Below, piece after piece: positions 34,909-43,872 of a DNA stretch of 62,128 nucleotides (the stretch's first letter is position 1; each line of letters begins with the position of its first letter). The notes under the pieces are model-generated. The model was not told the origin of the DNA and did not search any database. It worked only from the letters and a program-made list of their open reading frames with translations. Source of the stretch: Natronococcus sp. A-GB7 (lineage in GTDB: Archaea > Halobacteriota > Halobacteria > Halobacteriales > Natrialbaceae); contig NZ_JARUKV010000029.1 of assembly GCF_029688865.1 (NCBI RefSeq), positions 1-62,128 of the forward strand. Reading direction: 5' to 3'. A program made the translations under genes and the position numbers.

Positions 34909-35286
34909 CTACGACCGCGTTCGGTTCGTGAGCGAGGCGTCGACCGCGGCGTCCTCGAGCCCGCCGAGCCCGTACAGATCGACGACGTTGAGGACGAGCA
35001 CGGCCAGCGGGAAGGCGACGTCCGCGAAGCCGGCGTGCTCGAGGCGAAGCGCGGTGACGAGGAACGGCTCCGCGGCCGTACGCTCGACGAGTATCGCACC
35101 CGTGCTGAGGAACGCGAGGGCGGCGACACACAGCACGGCCCAGACGAGGCCGCGTCGCCAGTGGCCGGCGTAGACGTGTCCCACACCGGGCATCAGGACG
35201 GCGAGTACGTACGCCGGCCAGGTCCGGTTTCGGGTCGCGACGTCCGTTCCCCGCGACAGCAGCGTCCGGGGTCGCGTCGACAGCAT
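34909..35286 (-). CDS. TM2-like membrane protein
   Basis: 125 aa. AVLMPGVGHVYAGHWRRGLVWA is the same G-x-G-H-x-Y-x2-x-x-RR-G-x-x-W pattern seen in the DUF7575-type protein at 29148, followed by two more helices (VLCVAALAFLSTGAILV; FPLAVLVLNVVDLYGLGG). The zinc ribbon of that relative is absent, and the C-terminus is a short acidic-basic tail. Likely paralogues. Function unknown. Confidence 0.75.
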   Translation of the reverse strand: MLSTRPRTLLSRGTDVATRNRTWPAYVLAVLMPGVGHVYAGHWRRGLVWAVLCVAALAFLSTGAILVERTAAEPFLVTALRLEHAGFADVAFPLAVLVLNVVDLYGLGGLEDAAVDASLTNRTRS

Positions 35287-35552
35287 CGGATCACCGCCTC
35301 CGTGGACCGGGTCGCGGGCGGTCGCGGCTGGTCGGTTCGGGCGGTTTCGCGGAGGGTGTCATAACGGTTCCATCGCGCGGGACGCCCATCAATCTCAGTC
35401 AGACGCTCGTGTGACGCCTCGTGGCTCTCCCTCGCGAACGAGCCCCTCGAGTGTTCGGGAAACGGTCGCGGCGGCGGAGTTCGGCCGCCCCGTCGGTCGC
35501 GTCCGACGTACCACCCCCAAAGATATACCACTCGTTCGCGACGTGTGACACT

Positions 35553-35954
35553 ATGGTCAAATCGACGGTCCGGTTCCCCGAGGAGGTCCTCGAGATCGTC
35601 CAGCAGCACATCGACGAGGGGGCGTTCGCGAACAAATCGGAGTTCCAGCGCTTCGCCGTGGAGTACCTGCTGGCCCAGCTCGAGGACGACTACGAGCCGC
35701 TCCTGGAGGAGTTCGACGAGATCAGGGGGGAGGCGCTCAGTCCGACCGCCCCCGAGGCGACCGAGTACATCGACGACGCCGACTCGTCGGACTTCCTGCG
35801 AACTGCGGGGCGCGTCCGACAGTGTGCGGTCCGGGGCGACCTCGAGACGGCGCGCGAGCTGATCGATACGCGGTACCCGCCCTCGAGTCCGAAGGCGATG
35901 TTGCTGGATCTGGTCGTCGAGGGGGCGACGCCGAATCGGTCTCGCGGAGAGTGA
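35553..35954 (+). CDS. Ribbon-helix-helix DNA-binding protein
   Basis: 133 aa from ATG 35553, the first codon of MVKSTVRFPEEVLEIVQQHI; upstream in-frame sequence is non-conserved. The N-terminal 45 residues are a ribbon-helix-helix (CopG/MetJ-type) domain: beta strand TVRFPE, two helices, and the turn GAFANKSEFQRFAVEYLL. Residues 50-133 are an acidic helical region. RHH proteins bind DNA as dimers; targets unknown. No toxin gene is adjacent, so an antitoxin role is not supported. Confidence 0.82.
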   Translation: MVKSTVRFPEEVLEIVQQHIDEGAFANKSEFQRFAVEYLLAQLEDDYEPLLEEFDEIRGEALSPTAPEATEYIDDADSSDFLRTAGRVRQCAVRGDLETARELIDTRYPPSSPKAMLLDLVVEGATPNRSRGE

Positions 35955-36080
35955 GACGACGCACGTCGCCGGGCCGGTGGAAGTTCCGTCGACGGCGTCG
36001 ATCCGACGAACTGCCTAGTCAGTGAACTCCGACGCTGGATCTGGTGTGCTGGCTCCTCGAGATCCCGTTCGACGGCTACA

Positions 36081-36150
36081 TCTAACACCGTTCTCGTCGC
36101 TCTCACGTTCGACTGTTTCTTCTGACACCGTTCCCGTCGTTCTCACGTCG
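36081..36150. repeat. Two imperfect direct repeats with 40-base period
   Basis: TCTAACACCGTTCTCGTCGC at 36081 is repeated as TCTGACACCGTTCCCGTCGT at 36121, each followed by TCTCACGT. About 27 of 30 bases match. They lie about 110-180 bases before the ubiquitin-like gene and could be regulator sites or chance duplication. Confidence 0.55.
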
Positions 36151-36258
36151 TACCCCCCTTTCGGAGCCCGCCATCACGGACTCCGCACCCGTTTCGGCCA
36201 CTCTCGAATAGTGACACGCAATAGAAACGTTTTACTTGACAGCGCCCTCACACGTCGT

Positions 36259-36510
36259 ATGCCACGGACCGTCATCGTCAACGGGGAAGAGGTTCTGGTG
36301 GGGAGGAACACGACGATCGCGGTACTGAGGAAAGCTGCGGAGATCCCCGACGAGACGATCGCCTTCTACCAGACCGATGACGACGTCGTGCGCCTCCTCC
36401 AGGACGACGAGATCATCGCCGAGCGGGTTCCCGAGGGCGCGACCATCGAGTTCCATCCGGGGCAGATCGGCCTCAGGTCCGAGGATCACACGGACGATAC
36501 CAACATCTGA
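36259..36510 (+). CDS. Small ubiquitin-like beta-grasp protein
   Basis: 83 aa from ATG 36259. The order RTVIVNGEEVLVGRNTTIAV (two strands), LRKAAEIPDE (helix), IAFYQTDDDVVRLLQDDEII (strands) and VPEGATIEFHPGQIG (last strand) matches a beta-grasp ubiquitin-like fold of the DUF2604/multiubiquitin kind, judged from pattern only. It does not end in Gly-Gly; seven residues follow the last strand, then an acidic tail. No E1, E2 or JAB-peptidase gene lies nearby. Possibly a stand-alone protein modifier precursor or a simple structural relative. Confidence 0.55.
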   Translation: MPRTVIVNGEEVLVGRNTTIAVLRKAAEIPDETIAFYQTDDDVVRLLQDDEIIAERVPEGATIEFHPGQIGLRSEDHTDDTNI

Positions 36511-36812
36511 ACGGCCACGAGTCGACGGCGAGGCCCGCTCCGTGCTCGAGGGGTCGGTTGTCGCTGAATCCCGTTGCCCGACGCCAGTTCGGAAGGTGCG
36601 CGTTTCGAGTCCCACGACGTAATCGGTCTCCAGTGACGGACTCGAGGGGGGTTCGTGAACGAACCGTGCAGCCGGAGACGTTCGAGGACGAGCAGTCGTC
36701 GAGTTCGTCACGACGTTTCTTCCACTGCGAACGACCGTACGTATCGAACTCCCTCTCGCCGGTGGATAGTTTTCGTGGGCAACGCCCTACTCGCGGTTCG
36801 GAGAAGACGGAG
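36511..36812. other. Intergenic, no gene seen
   Basis: 302 bases; no supportable gene and no clear repeat. Confidence 0.4.
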
Positions 36813-38030
36813 TCACCGACGAGCGGCGGAGTCGACGTATCGAACGGAGAGGACGAAACCGAGGACCGCGGCGAGAAGCGCTGCGAGCAGACCGGCCGCC
36901 ACCGCCCATCCGGCCGCATCCGCAGTGACTCCGACCACCGTCGTCCCCGCTGCACCGATCAGCAGGTACGTCGTTCGAAACAGTCCGAACCCGGTCCCGC
37001 GGTTCGTCTCGCTCAGTTCGTCGAGAATCCGAGACTGGACCACCGTCGTGGCACTCGTCGCCACTCCAGCGAGGACGACTGCCGGAACCGCAACGGTCAG
37101 TGTCCCACCGGTGGCGAGGGCGCCGTAGCCGAGCACACCAGCCGTCATCTGAATCCCGATCGTCGCGTCGCGGCCGATCCGATCGGACAGCCGTCCGCCG
37201 AGCGGCTGACTGATCGCGGAGACCGCGAAGAACACAGCGAAAAGCAGGTTCGCCCGTCCGAGCGACAGCTCGAAGTGCTCGACGAGCAACACGGGGAGAA
37301 ACGACATCGCCGCCAGGCCGACGAACTCGACGAGCGCCATCATGACCGTCGTGTTCCGGACGTGCGATCGCGCCAGTAGCTCGAGGAGCGTCTTCGAGGC
37401 GAACAGCTCGCGGAGCGACGCGTCGGGGCGACTCGGCGCAGTCGAGGATCGCCTCCAGAGGAAGACCGCGGCGACGACGACGGAGAGGGCGGCCCCCAGT
37501 CCGAGCGCCGGTCGCCAGCCGTACCGGACGGCGACGGCTGCGGTGACGACGGGCGCGATCACGCCGGCGAGCTGTCCGCCGATTCGATGCGTCCCGATCA
37601 CGCCGCCGATCCCGTCGAACTCCCGGGTCAACAGCGCCGTCGCCGGGTTGTAGTACGTCCCGGCACCGACACCTAACGCAGCCGTTGCCGCGCCGAAGAG
37701 GAGAACACTCGGTGAAGCCGCCACCCCGAGCGTCGCACCGACCGTGATCACCAGCGCAGCGAGAATCAGCCGTCGTTCGCCGAACCTGTCGGCGAAGACG
37801 CCACTCGGCAACTGTGCGAGGGCGTACCCGACCCACATCCCAGTCAGCGCGAGCCCGATCGTTCCCCGAGAGACGGCAAACGACTCGAGCAAGAGTGGAA
37901 CGACGGGGCTGATGCTGACCTGTGCGAACCGAACCGCGAAGTAGGACCCAACACACATCGACAGCAGGGTGTACTGCTCGCTCCAGTACTCGGTGAACCG
38001 CGTTTCGGGACGGATCCCGGAGGCGTCCAT
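36813..38030 (-). CDS. Major facilitator superfamily transporter
   Basis: 405 aa with 12 predicted membrane helices. The MFS loop 2-3 motif is FADRFGERRLI (residues about 80-90), and the equivalent loop of the second half is GGRLSDRIGRDATI. Helix 1 begins QYTLLSMCVGSYFAVRFAQ. Predicted secondary transport of a small molecule; substrate not inferable. Monocistronic, convergent with nothing close. Confidence 0.9.
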   Translation of the reverse strand: MDASGIRPETRFTEYWSEQYTLLSMCVGSYFAVRFAQVSISPVVPLLLESFAVSRGTIGLALTGMWVGYALAQLPSGVFADRFGERRLILAALVITVGATLGVAASPSVLLFGAATAALGVGAGTYYNPATALLTREFDGIGGVIGTHRIGGQLAGVIAPVVTAAVAVRYGWRPALGLGAALSVVVAAVFLWRRSSTAPSRPDASLRELFASKTLLELLARSHVRNTTVMMALVEFVGLAAMSFLPVLLVEHFELSLGRANLLFAVFFAVSAISQPLGGRLSDRIGRDATIGIQMTAGVLGYGALATGGTLTVAVPAVVLAGVATSATTVVQSRILDELSETNRGTGFGLFRTTYLLIGAAGTTVVGVTADAAGWAVAAGLLAALLAAVLGFVLSVRYVDSAARR

Positions 38031-38141
38031 CGGATCTACTCCGACCAGTCCGGGGCTGGTACTTGTACTATCCGTTTTGCCGACTCGGCGCCCACCGCTC
38101 GACGACAGTATCGAACGCCGAATCGGTGCCGTGGAGCCGCG

Positions 38142-38402
38142 TTAGGCGAACGTGAGACCGTTCTCGAGTTTCGCGTACAGCTCCTTCTGCTGGAAGTACG
38201 CCGCGGCACCGAGCAGCGTCGGTGCCCAGAGGCCGACGAACAGGCCCGCCCGCTTGTCCTCTTTCAGGTAGAACAGGTACCACGAGTACATGACCGACAG
38301 CGCGGCCGCGACCGTCACCGGATCTCCGGACGAGAGCGGCGTTTTCTCGAGCGTTTCTGCAACATCGTCGTCGGCTTCGGCCGTTTCGCTTCGAAGGGTC
38401 AT
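38142..38402 (-). CDS. Small two-helix membrane protein
   Basis: 86 aa from ATG 38402 (MTLRSETAEADDDVAETLEK); longer starts are unlikely. Two hydrophobic segments: VTVAAALSVMYSWYLFYL and FVGLWAPTLLGAAAYFQQ, separated by KEDKRAGL. Ends in a short amphipathic tail. Function unknown; the composition is typical of conserved haloarchaeal small membrane proteins. Confidence 0.7.
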   Translation of the reverse strand: MTLRSETAEADDDVAETLEKTPLSSGDPVTVAAALSVMYSWYLFYLKEDKRAGLFVGLWAPTLLGAAAYFQQKELYAKLENGLTFA

Positions 38403-38600
38403 CCGATCGAAACGAACGGCCGAGGACGGTTGAGCGCACAGCCAACACAATGGGGGTCCGATCCCCGCCCTTCGGGCGCCGGATACAGTCGATTCGAATC
38501 CTGTTCGTCCCCGACGATACGCGGTCGGCCGGGTTCGGGGAGCACGTGGTCGTCCCTATCCGACCGGTGTCGCTTTTGTCCAACGTACCGAGTATTCTCT

Positions 38601-39665
38601 ATGGCAGACTCAAACGGTGTCCCGTTCGACTACGGTGACGGCTGCGTCGAACCCGGCGAGAAAGCCCATCTCCGATACGAGGTCGGCGAAACGTACCTCG
38701 GCGATTCGGTCGCCGTTCCGGTTACGATTATCAACGGCGAGCACGAGGGGCCGCGGCTCTTCCTCACGGCGGCGGTCCACGGCGACGAGCTCAACGGGGT
38801 GAAGGTGATCCAGGAGGTCGCCACGCAGTACGACCCGGCCGAGCTACGAGGGACGCTCGTTTGCGTCCACGTCGTGAACGTCCCGGGATACAAGGCACAG
38901 ATGCGGTACGTCCCGATCTACGATCTCGATCTCAACCGATCGTTCCCCGGTCTCGCGAACGGAAACACGGCCAGCCGGATGGCCAAACAGATCTACGACC
39001 GGTTCATCGAACCCTGCGATCTCGGTATCGACTTTCACACCTCCACGCGAAACCGGACGACGATGTACCACGTCCGCGCCGATCTCGAGGACCCGACGGT
39101 CACTCGCCTCGCGGAAGCGTTCGGAGCGAACGTCGTGCTGTACGGCACGGGTGCGAAGGGGTCGATCCGGACGACGGCGACGAACGACGGCGTTCCGACG
39201 ATCACGGTCGAGATGGGGCGCGCTCAGCAGTTCCAACCGCACCTCATCGAGCGCGCCGTTCGGAGCGTCGCGAACGTTCTCTCCGAGTTCGACCTTCTCC
39301 CGGAACGAGAGCCCACGCACCCGAGCTGGTACGTTATCGGAGATTCGGAGACGACGAAGCGGTGGCTGCGCGCCGACGTCGGCGGACTCGTCGAGATGCA
39401 GTGGGGACCGTACCCGCTCGTCCACGAGGGGGACCCGATCTGTACCATCACCGACCACTTCGAGCTCGAGCAGCGGACCGTTCCGGCACCCTTCACAGGA
39501 CTGCTCGTCGGCTTCAGGGAGAATCCGGTCGCGCTTCCGGGGCATCCGCTCTGTCACATCGTCGAGATCGACCGCGAGACTCACGACGTGATCGCCCGCG
39601 AGATCGAATGGGGCGAGTTCGACGGCTACCGCGTCCACGATCAGGACTTCCCGCAGGACAGGTAG
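38601..39665 (+). CDS. Succinylglutamate desuccinylase/aspartoacylase-family hydrolase
   Basis: 354 aa from ATG 38601. Zinc ligands His and Glu are in AAVHGDELNG (residue about 55), followed by NRSFPG and the third ligand His in DLGIDFHTST (about 140). The catalytic Glu is probably in ITVEMGRAQQF (about 215). The C-terminal third (AVPAPFTGLLVGF ... LPGHPLCHIVEID) is a beta-barrel lobe usual in the AstE/AspA family. It removes an acyl group from an N-acyl amino acid; the actual acyl and amino acid are unknown. It stands alone upstream of a convergent thermosome gene. Confidence 0.92.
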   Translation: MADSNGVPFDYGDGCVEPGEKAHLRYEVGETYLGDSVAVPVTIINGEHEGPRLFLTAAVHGDELNGVKVIQEVATQYDPAELRGTLVCVHVVNVPGYKAQMRYVPIYDLDLNRSFPGLANGNTASRMAKQIYDRFIEPCDLGIDFHTSTRNRTTMYHVRADLEDPTVTRLAEAFGANVVLYGTGAKGSIRTTATNDGVPTITVEMGRAQQFQPHLIERAVRSVANVLSEFDLLPEREPTHPSWYVIGDSETTKRWLRADVGGLVEMQWGPYPLVHEGDPICTITDHFELEQRTVPAPFTGLLVGFRENPVALPGHPLCHIVEIDRETHDVIAREIEWGEFDGYRVHDQDFPQDR

Positions 39666-39805
39666 GCGACGATGGCCGTACGGGGGCCGAAGTAGTATTC
39701 TGGCCACGGTTCGCGCGAAGAGGGCAGCGACCGGTCGGTGGCTTACAGCGACACGCGACCGAACAGCGATCCCAGCCGAGCCGCCGGGGTTCGCGCGGCC
39801 ACCGC

Positions 39806-41491
39806 TCAGTGACCGAGCGCCCAGGGATAGCCACCGGAGCTCTCGACGACGTCCGTCGGGTCGTGGTCGGGTGCGTGGTCGTGGTCGTCCGCTTCGGGCG
39901 TCGCCATGACCACTTCGTCGACGCGGACCAGCACGGTTGCGGCTTCGGCCGCGCTGGCGATCGCCCGGTCGGTGACTGCGAGTGGCTCGAGAATCCCACC
40001 GGCGACCACGTCGCCGATCCGTCCGGGCTCTTCCTCGAGACGCAGCCCCGCCGCGTGATCGCCGTCGTGGTGTCTGGCTCGCAGCTCGACGACGACGTCG
40101 ATCGGATCCAGTCCCGCCGACGCGGCGAGCGTCCGCGGGACGGTCTCAAGGGCGTCGGCAAACGACTCGATAGCGAGTTGCTCCCTGCCGGAAACGGTCG
40201 CGGCGTACTCGCGGATCGCGCCCGCGAGTGCGATCTCCGTCGCCCCGCCGCCGGGAACGACGACGCCGTCTTCGATGGCGTGAGAGAGCACATGCAAACA
40301 GCCGTCGACGACCCGTTTCGTCTCGTCGGCAGCCTGCCGTGTCCCGCCCCGGAGGAGCAGCGAGACCTGGTCGACGCCCGTCCCGCCGTCGACGATCGTC
40401 AGTTTCGTCGGGCCGAGCTCACGACGCTCGACCTGCCGTGCTGTCCCGGTATCTGCAGCCGTCAGGTCGTCGACCGTGCCGACCGGGCGCGCTCCCGTCG
40501 CCCGACCGAGCTTCTCGAGTTCGTCCCGGCGCGTCCGCTCGACGGCGAGGATCCCCGCCCTCGTGAGCAAGTACCGAACCGCGTCGTCGACCGACTGCTG
40601 GCAGAAGACGACGTCCGCGGCTGCATCGACGAGCCGGTCGACGTACCCCTCGTAGACCGTCCGCTCGTACCGTCTGAACTCCCGGAGATCGGCCGGCGAC
40701 TCGAGGCTGACCGCTCCCTGTCCGGCCGCGGTGTCGATCGTAAGCTGATCGTCGACGAGTGCGACCGTCGCGTCCTCGAACACGGCGGGAAGGGCCGGCT
40801 CGAGCGACACCGGGGTCGTCGACGACGACTCCGTGTCGATGACGAGCCCGTCGACGAGCTCCGAGTCGGCGTCGGAACCGCCCGGAACAGCCTCGAGCGT
40901 GATCCGTCGCAGGTCGACCGCCCCGTCGCGTTCGATCGCACGGACGGCAGCGACCGCCTTCCGTGCCAGGACGTCACCGGTGTCGCCGCCCCGCTTCCCC
41001 GTGATCGCCGTTCGAGCGACGGCGTGTAGTTTCTCGTCGTCGTCGGGAGCCACCGGAATCGTCAGTTCGCGCAGCGTCTCGCGGGCGCGCTCGGCGGCGA
41101 GGGCGTACCCCCGCGCGATGGTCGTCCGGTGTAGGCCCGTCTCGAGCAGCGTTTCGGCCGCCGCGAGCAGCGCGCCAGCCAGGACGATCACCGACGTCGT
41201 TCCGTCGCCGACCCGCGTGTCCTGTCGGGCTGCGACCTCGGCGAGGGAGTTCGCAGCCGGATGGGTGATCGCCACCCGGTCGACGATACTCGCACCGTCG
41301 TTGGTCACGACGACCGTTCCGTCCGACCCCACGAGGAACTTGTCCAGCCCCTTCGGACCGAGCGTCGTCTCGACCGTGTTCGAAAGCGCCCTCGCGGCCG
41401 CGATGTTGTCCGCCCGTGCGTCTCGCTCGTCGAGCCGCTGGAGGCCGCTGCCTCGCGATAACACCCGGTACGGACGGTCACCAGTCGACAT
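39806..41491 (-). CDS. Divergent group II chaperonin (thermosome) subunit
   Basis: 561 aa from ATG 41491. ATP-site motifs are intact: TLGPKGLDKFLVGSDG, TNDGASIVDR, QDTRVGDGTTSVIVLAGALL and VVPGGGATEIALAGA. The equatorial, intermediate and apical order is normal. The C-terminus differs from standard haloarchaeal thermosome subunits: no Gly-Gly-Met repeats, instead a His/Asp-rich stretch (DDHDHAPDHDPTD) ending GGYPWALGH. It is probably an accessory subunit or specialised paralogue of the ATP-driven folding chamber. A nearby main subunit is not in this window. Confidence 0.92.
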   Translation of the reverse strand: MSTGDRPYRVLSRGSGLQRLDERDARADNIAAARALSNTVETTLGPKGLDKFLVGSDGTVVVTNDGASIVDRVAITHPAANSLAEVAARQDTRVGDGTTSVIVLAGALLAAAETLLETGLHRTTIARGYALAAERARETLRELTIPVAPDDDEKLHAVARTAITGKRGGDTGDVLARKAVAAVRAIERDGAVDLRRITLEAVPGGSDADSELVDGLVIDTESSSTTPVSLEPALPAVFEDATVALVDDQLTIDTAAGQGAVSLESPADLREFRRYERTVYEGYVDRLVDAAADVVFCQQSVDDAVRYLLTRAGILAVERTRRDELEKLGRATGARPVGTVDDLTAADTGTARQVERRELGPTKLTIVDGGTGVDQVSLLLRGGTRQAADETKRVVDGCLHVLSHAIEDGVVVPGGGATEIALAGAIREYAATVSGREQLAIESFADALETVPRTLAASAGLDPIDVVVELRARHHDGDHAAGLRLEEEPGRIGDVVAGGILEPLAVTDRAIASAAEAATVLVRVDEVVMATPEADDHDHAPDHDPTDVVESSGGYPWALGH

Positions 41492-41657
41492 GGGCTGTCC
41501 TCTCACCGAGGACCGGCAAAAAGCTACGGTGGGCCCCTCTCGAGTCCGGGGCTGGCGGTACCGATACTACCGGGGAGTTGTTGTCGACGGCGGGCAGCCG
41601 AGTGTCCACTCTCTCGGCCCCGAACACTTACGATCGTCTCTCTGGTGGCACACTCTC

Positions 41658-41993
41658 ATGGACGACGAGGAAATCGCAGCCGCGGCGACTCGGTTCCACG
41701 AGGACGTTCCACACCGGTTTCAGGTATCGCTGACGATGTCGGTTCAGACCCGCGACCGACTTCGCGATATCCGGGACGATCTCAACGAGCGCGTCGGCGA
41801 GCAGCTGTTCACGACGGACGACGTCGTGCGAATCGCGCTCCTCGGCGCGGACCGGTATCACGCGCTGGCCGCGAGCGAGGACCGGGAGCTCGAGCCCGTC
41901 GATAGCGAGCAGTTGCTGCCGTTGACCGCGTCCGTTCACGAGAGTGTCGATGCGGAGCGCCTGTTGGACCCGTTCGATCGCGACTCGAACTGA
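41658..41993 (+). CDS. Hypothetical protein with helix-rich C-terminus
   Basis: 111 aa from ATG 41658. Contains HEDVPHRFQVSLTMSVQTRD, then RLRDIRDDLNERVGEQLFTT and DDVVRIALLGADRYHALAAS. The strand followed by two helices is reminiscent of a ribbon-helix-helix core, with the strand VSLTMSVQTRD, but this is only a resemblance. Divergent from the thermosome gene, sharing an intergenic promoter region of about 165 bases. Function unknown. Confidence 0.65.
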   Translation: MDDEEIAAAATRFHEDVPHRFQVSLTMSVQTRDRLRDIRDDLNERVGEQLFTTDDVVRIALLGADRYHALAASEDRELEPVDSEQLLPLTASVHESVDAERLLDPFDRDSN

Positions 41994-42024
41994 ACGGCCG
42001 GTCCGAGGTCGGTATCCCGTCGAC

Positions 42025-43296
42025 TCAGCCCAGCGGATCGTCGGTGATCGAGATCTGTCCGCGGTCGTCGTGTTCGCCGAGTGCGGCGGGACTGACGTCG
42101 AACTCGAAGACGCTCTTCGGGACGGCGATCGTCGAACAGGCGTTGGGAATGTCGACGATCCCGCTCTGTCTGCCCTCGATCGGAACGGTCCCCAGGATCA
42201 TGTACGCCTGCTCGCGGGTGTAGCCGAACTTCGTCAGGTACTCGATCGCCTCGAGAGCCGCACGCCGGTACGCGACGTGGGGGTCCATGTACCGCTGCTC
42301 GCCGTCCTCCGTGACGGAGTAGCCCTCGAACACGACGTAGTCGGAGAAGTTCGGCCCCCGGTGTCCGGGTTCGAAGATCGGGTGGTCGATCCCGAACTTG
42401 TTCATCCCGCCCTTGACGAGTTCGAACTTCACGTCGACGTACCCCGCCATCTCGATCGCGCCACAGAAGGTGATCTCGCCGTCGCCCTGCGAGGCGTGGA
42501 TGTCTCCGATACCGAACTTGGCGCCCTCGACGAACACCGGGAAGTAGATCGTCGAGCCGAGCGAGAGATCCTTGATGTCGCAGTTGCCGCCGTGTTCCCG
42601 CGGCGGGACCGTTCTGGCCCCCTCCTCGGCGATCCGGTCTGCAACCTCGCCGGTCGCCTCACCGGGCAGCGCGCCGTCGGGAGTCGGTGGCGAGGCGACG
42701 GGGGGTTCCGACTCGCCGGTCGGGTGGTTCCGGATCGACTCGGGATCCTCGGCGTGTCTCTCGATCAGTTCCTGCTCGCGTTCGTTCCACTCCTCGAGCA
42801 GCTCCTGGGACGGCGCGGTGCCGATCAGGCCGGGGTGGATCATCCCCTCGAAGTGGACGTCCGGGATGTGTCGCGAGGAGACGTACGTTCCGTCGAGGTT
42901 CCAGATCGCCTTCGCGGCGTCGGGGAAGTGATCGGTGAGAAACCCTCCGCCGTTTTGCTGTGAGAAGATCCCGGTGAAGCCGAACTCCGACCGATCGTTC
43001 AACACCCCGATATCGAGCAGCGTCGTCTTGAGAAGGTCGCCCGGCTCGGCTCCGGTTACCGCCACGGGCCCGCTCAGATAGTGGACCTGGTTGAGATCGA
43101 CGTCCCGAACCTCGTTTGCGTTGTCGTTGTCCTGTATCTGTCCGCCCGTCCAGTCGAGACACTCGAGTCGAACGGCTTCCCCGGGCTCGACCGTGACGAC
43201 GGGCTCGAGCTCCGGATGCCAGCGATTGAACGGATTCGCTCCTGGCTGTTCGTCGGGTGGCGCGTCGACGTCCACCTCGAATTGTACTTCTGGCAT
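42025..43296 (-). CDS. fmdA: Acetamidase/formamidase family
   Basis: 423 aa from ATG 43296 (MPEVQFEVDVDAPPDEQPG); upstream in-frame Met would add sequence absent from the family. Motifs: NPFNRWHPELEPVVTVEPGE, LDWTGGQIQDNDNANEVRDV, HYLSGPVAVTGAEPGDLL, HGGNCDIKDLSLGSTIYFPV, DIHASQGDGEITFCGAIEM. All fit FmdA_AmdA-type formamidases, which hydrolyse formamide (or short amides) to ammonia and the acid. No transporter is adjacent. Cytoplasmic. The start lies just after a GC-rich to AT-rich transition. Confidence 0.94.
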   Translation of the reverse strand: MPEVQFEVDVDAPPDEQPGANPFNRWHPELEPVVTVEPGEAVRLECLDWTGGQIQDNDNANEVRDVDLNQVHYLSGPVAVTGAEPGDLLKTTLLDIGVLNDRSEFGFTGIFSQQNGGGFLTDHFPDAAKAIWNLDGTYVSSRHIPDVHFEGMIHPGLIGTAPSQELLEEWNEREQELIERHAEDPESIRNHPTGESEPPVASPPTPDGALPGEATGEVADRIAEEGARTVPPREHGGNCDIKDLSLGSTIYFPVFVEGAKFGIGDIHASQGDGEITFCGAIEMAGYVDVKFELVKGGMNKFGIDHPIFEPGHRGPNFSDYVVFEGYSVTEDGEQRYMDPHVAYRRAALEAIEYLTKFGYTREQAYMILGTVPIEGRQSGIVDIPNACSTIAVPKSVFEFDVSPAALGEHDDRGQISITDDPLG

Positions 43297-43872
43297 GAGT
43301 TGTGTCGGGCCCGCAGGCCCGTCTGGTAGGGCCACCAACGGGATGATAATGCTTATCAATGATTATATTTAGCACCGTATAAGATCTAAACGCGCTATCG
43401 ACCGCACACAAGTACGAGTACGGGTTCGATTTGTCCACGATCGAGGTCCCGTACCGCAGCGTTGAGGTCGGATCGCCCACGCGACGGGAGCGAGACCGGA
43501 AACCGCCTCGGTGTGGTAGCCGGCGAGGTATATGATTACCAGAATTACATTTACCAGTGAATTATATCATATCCTTTGATAGTACTAATATACTAAAAGC
43601 TTGTTCAGAGAAATACAAATATGGTGCAACATTGATTAATTAAAGCAGTAATTATTTACCAATTCTACAGAAAACACGTTTCGATAGACGGTGTCCAGTC
43701 GAGTAAAGTCAGGATTTTCGAGTAGCCGGCTCGTGTTCCGATCGGATACAGCACTCCGGAGTCGAGCCGACGAGCGCACGACTCTCACGAGACCGCCGTA
43801 CGCCCCACAGACGGCTACTGACGACTCACTCTGACTACCGACAGCCGACGCACAACCGACCTCGAGGATCTC
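43297..43872. other. Long intergenic with AT-rich core
   Basis: No supportable gene in 576 bases. The middle (about 43540-43675) is unusually AT-rich for this genome, with several TATA-like stretches on both strands (ATTATATC, ACTAATATACT, TTAATTAAA). The right third is GC-rich and leads directly into the GT2 gene. It may hold divergent promoters or the scar of a transposon. Confidence 0.45.

Noticed and set aside
35553-35954. Toxin-antitoxin module around the ribbon-helix-helix gene
   Set aside because: No toxin-like frame within 300 bases on either side in a plausible arrangement.
38393-38535. tRNA-like pieces (GGGGTCCGATCCCC, GATTCGAATC and a possible seven-base acceptor pairing)
   Set aside because: No D-arm, anticodon arm or correct spacing can be fitted; the start of a small membrane-protein gene overlaps. 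Likely coincidence.
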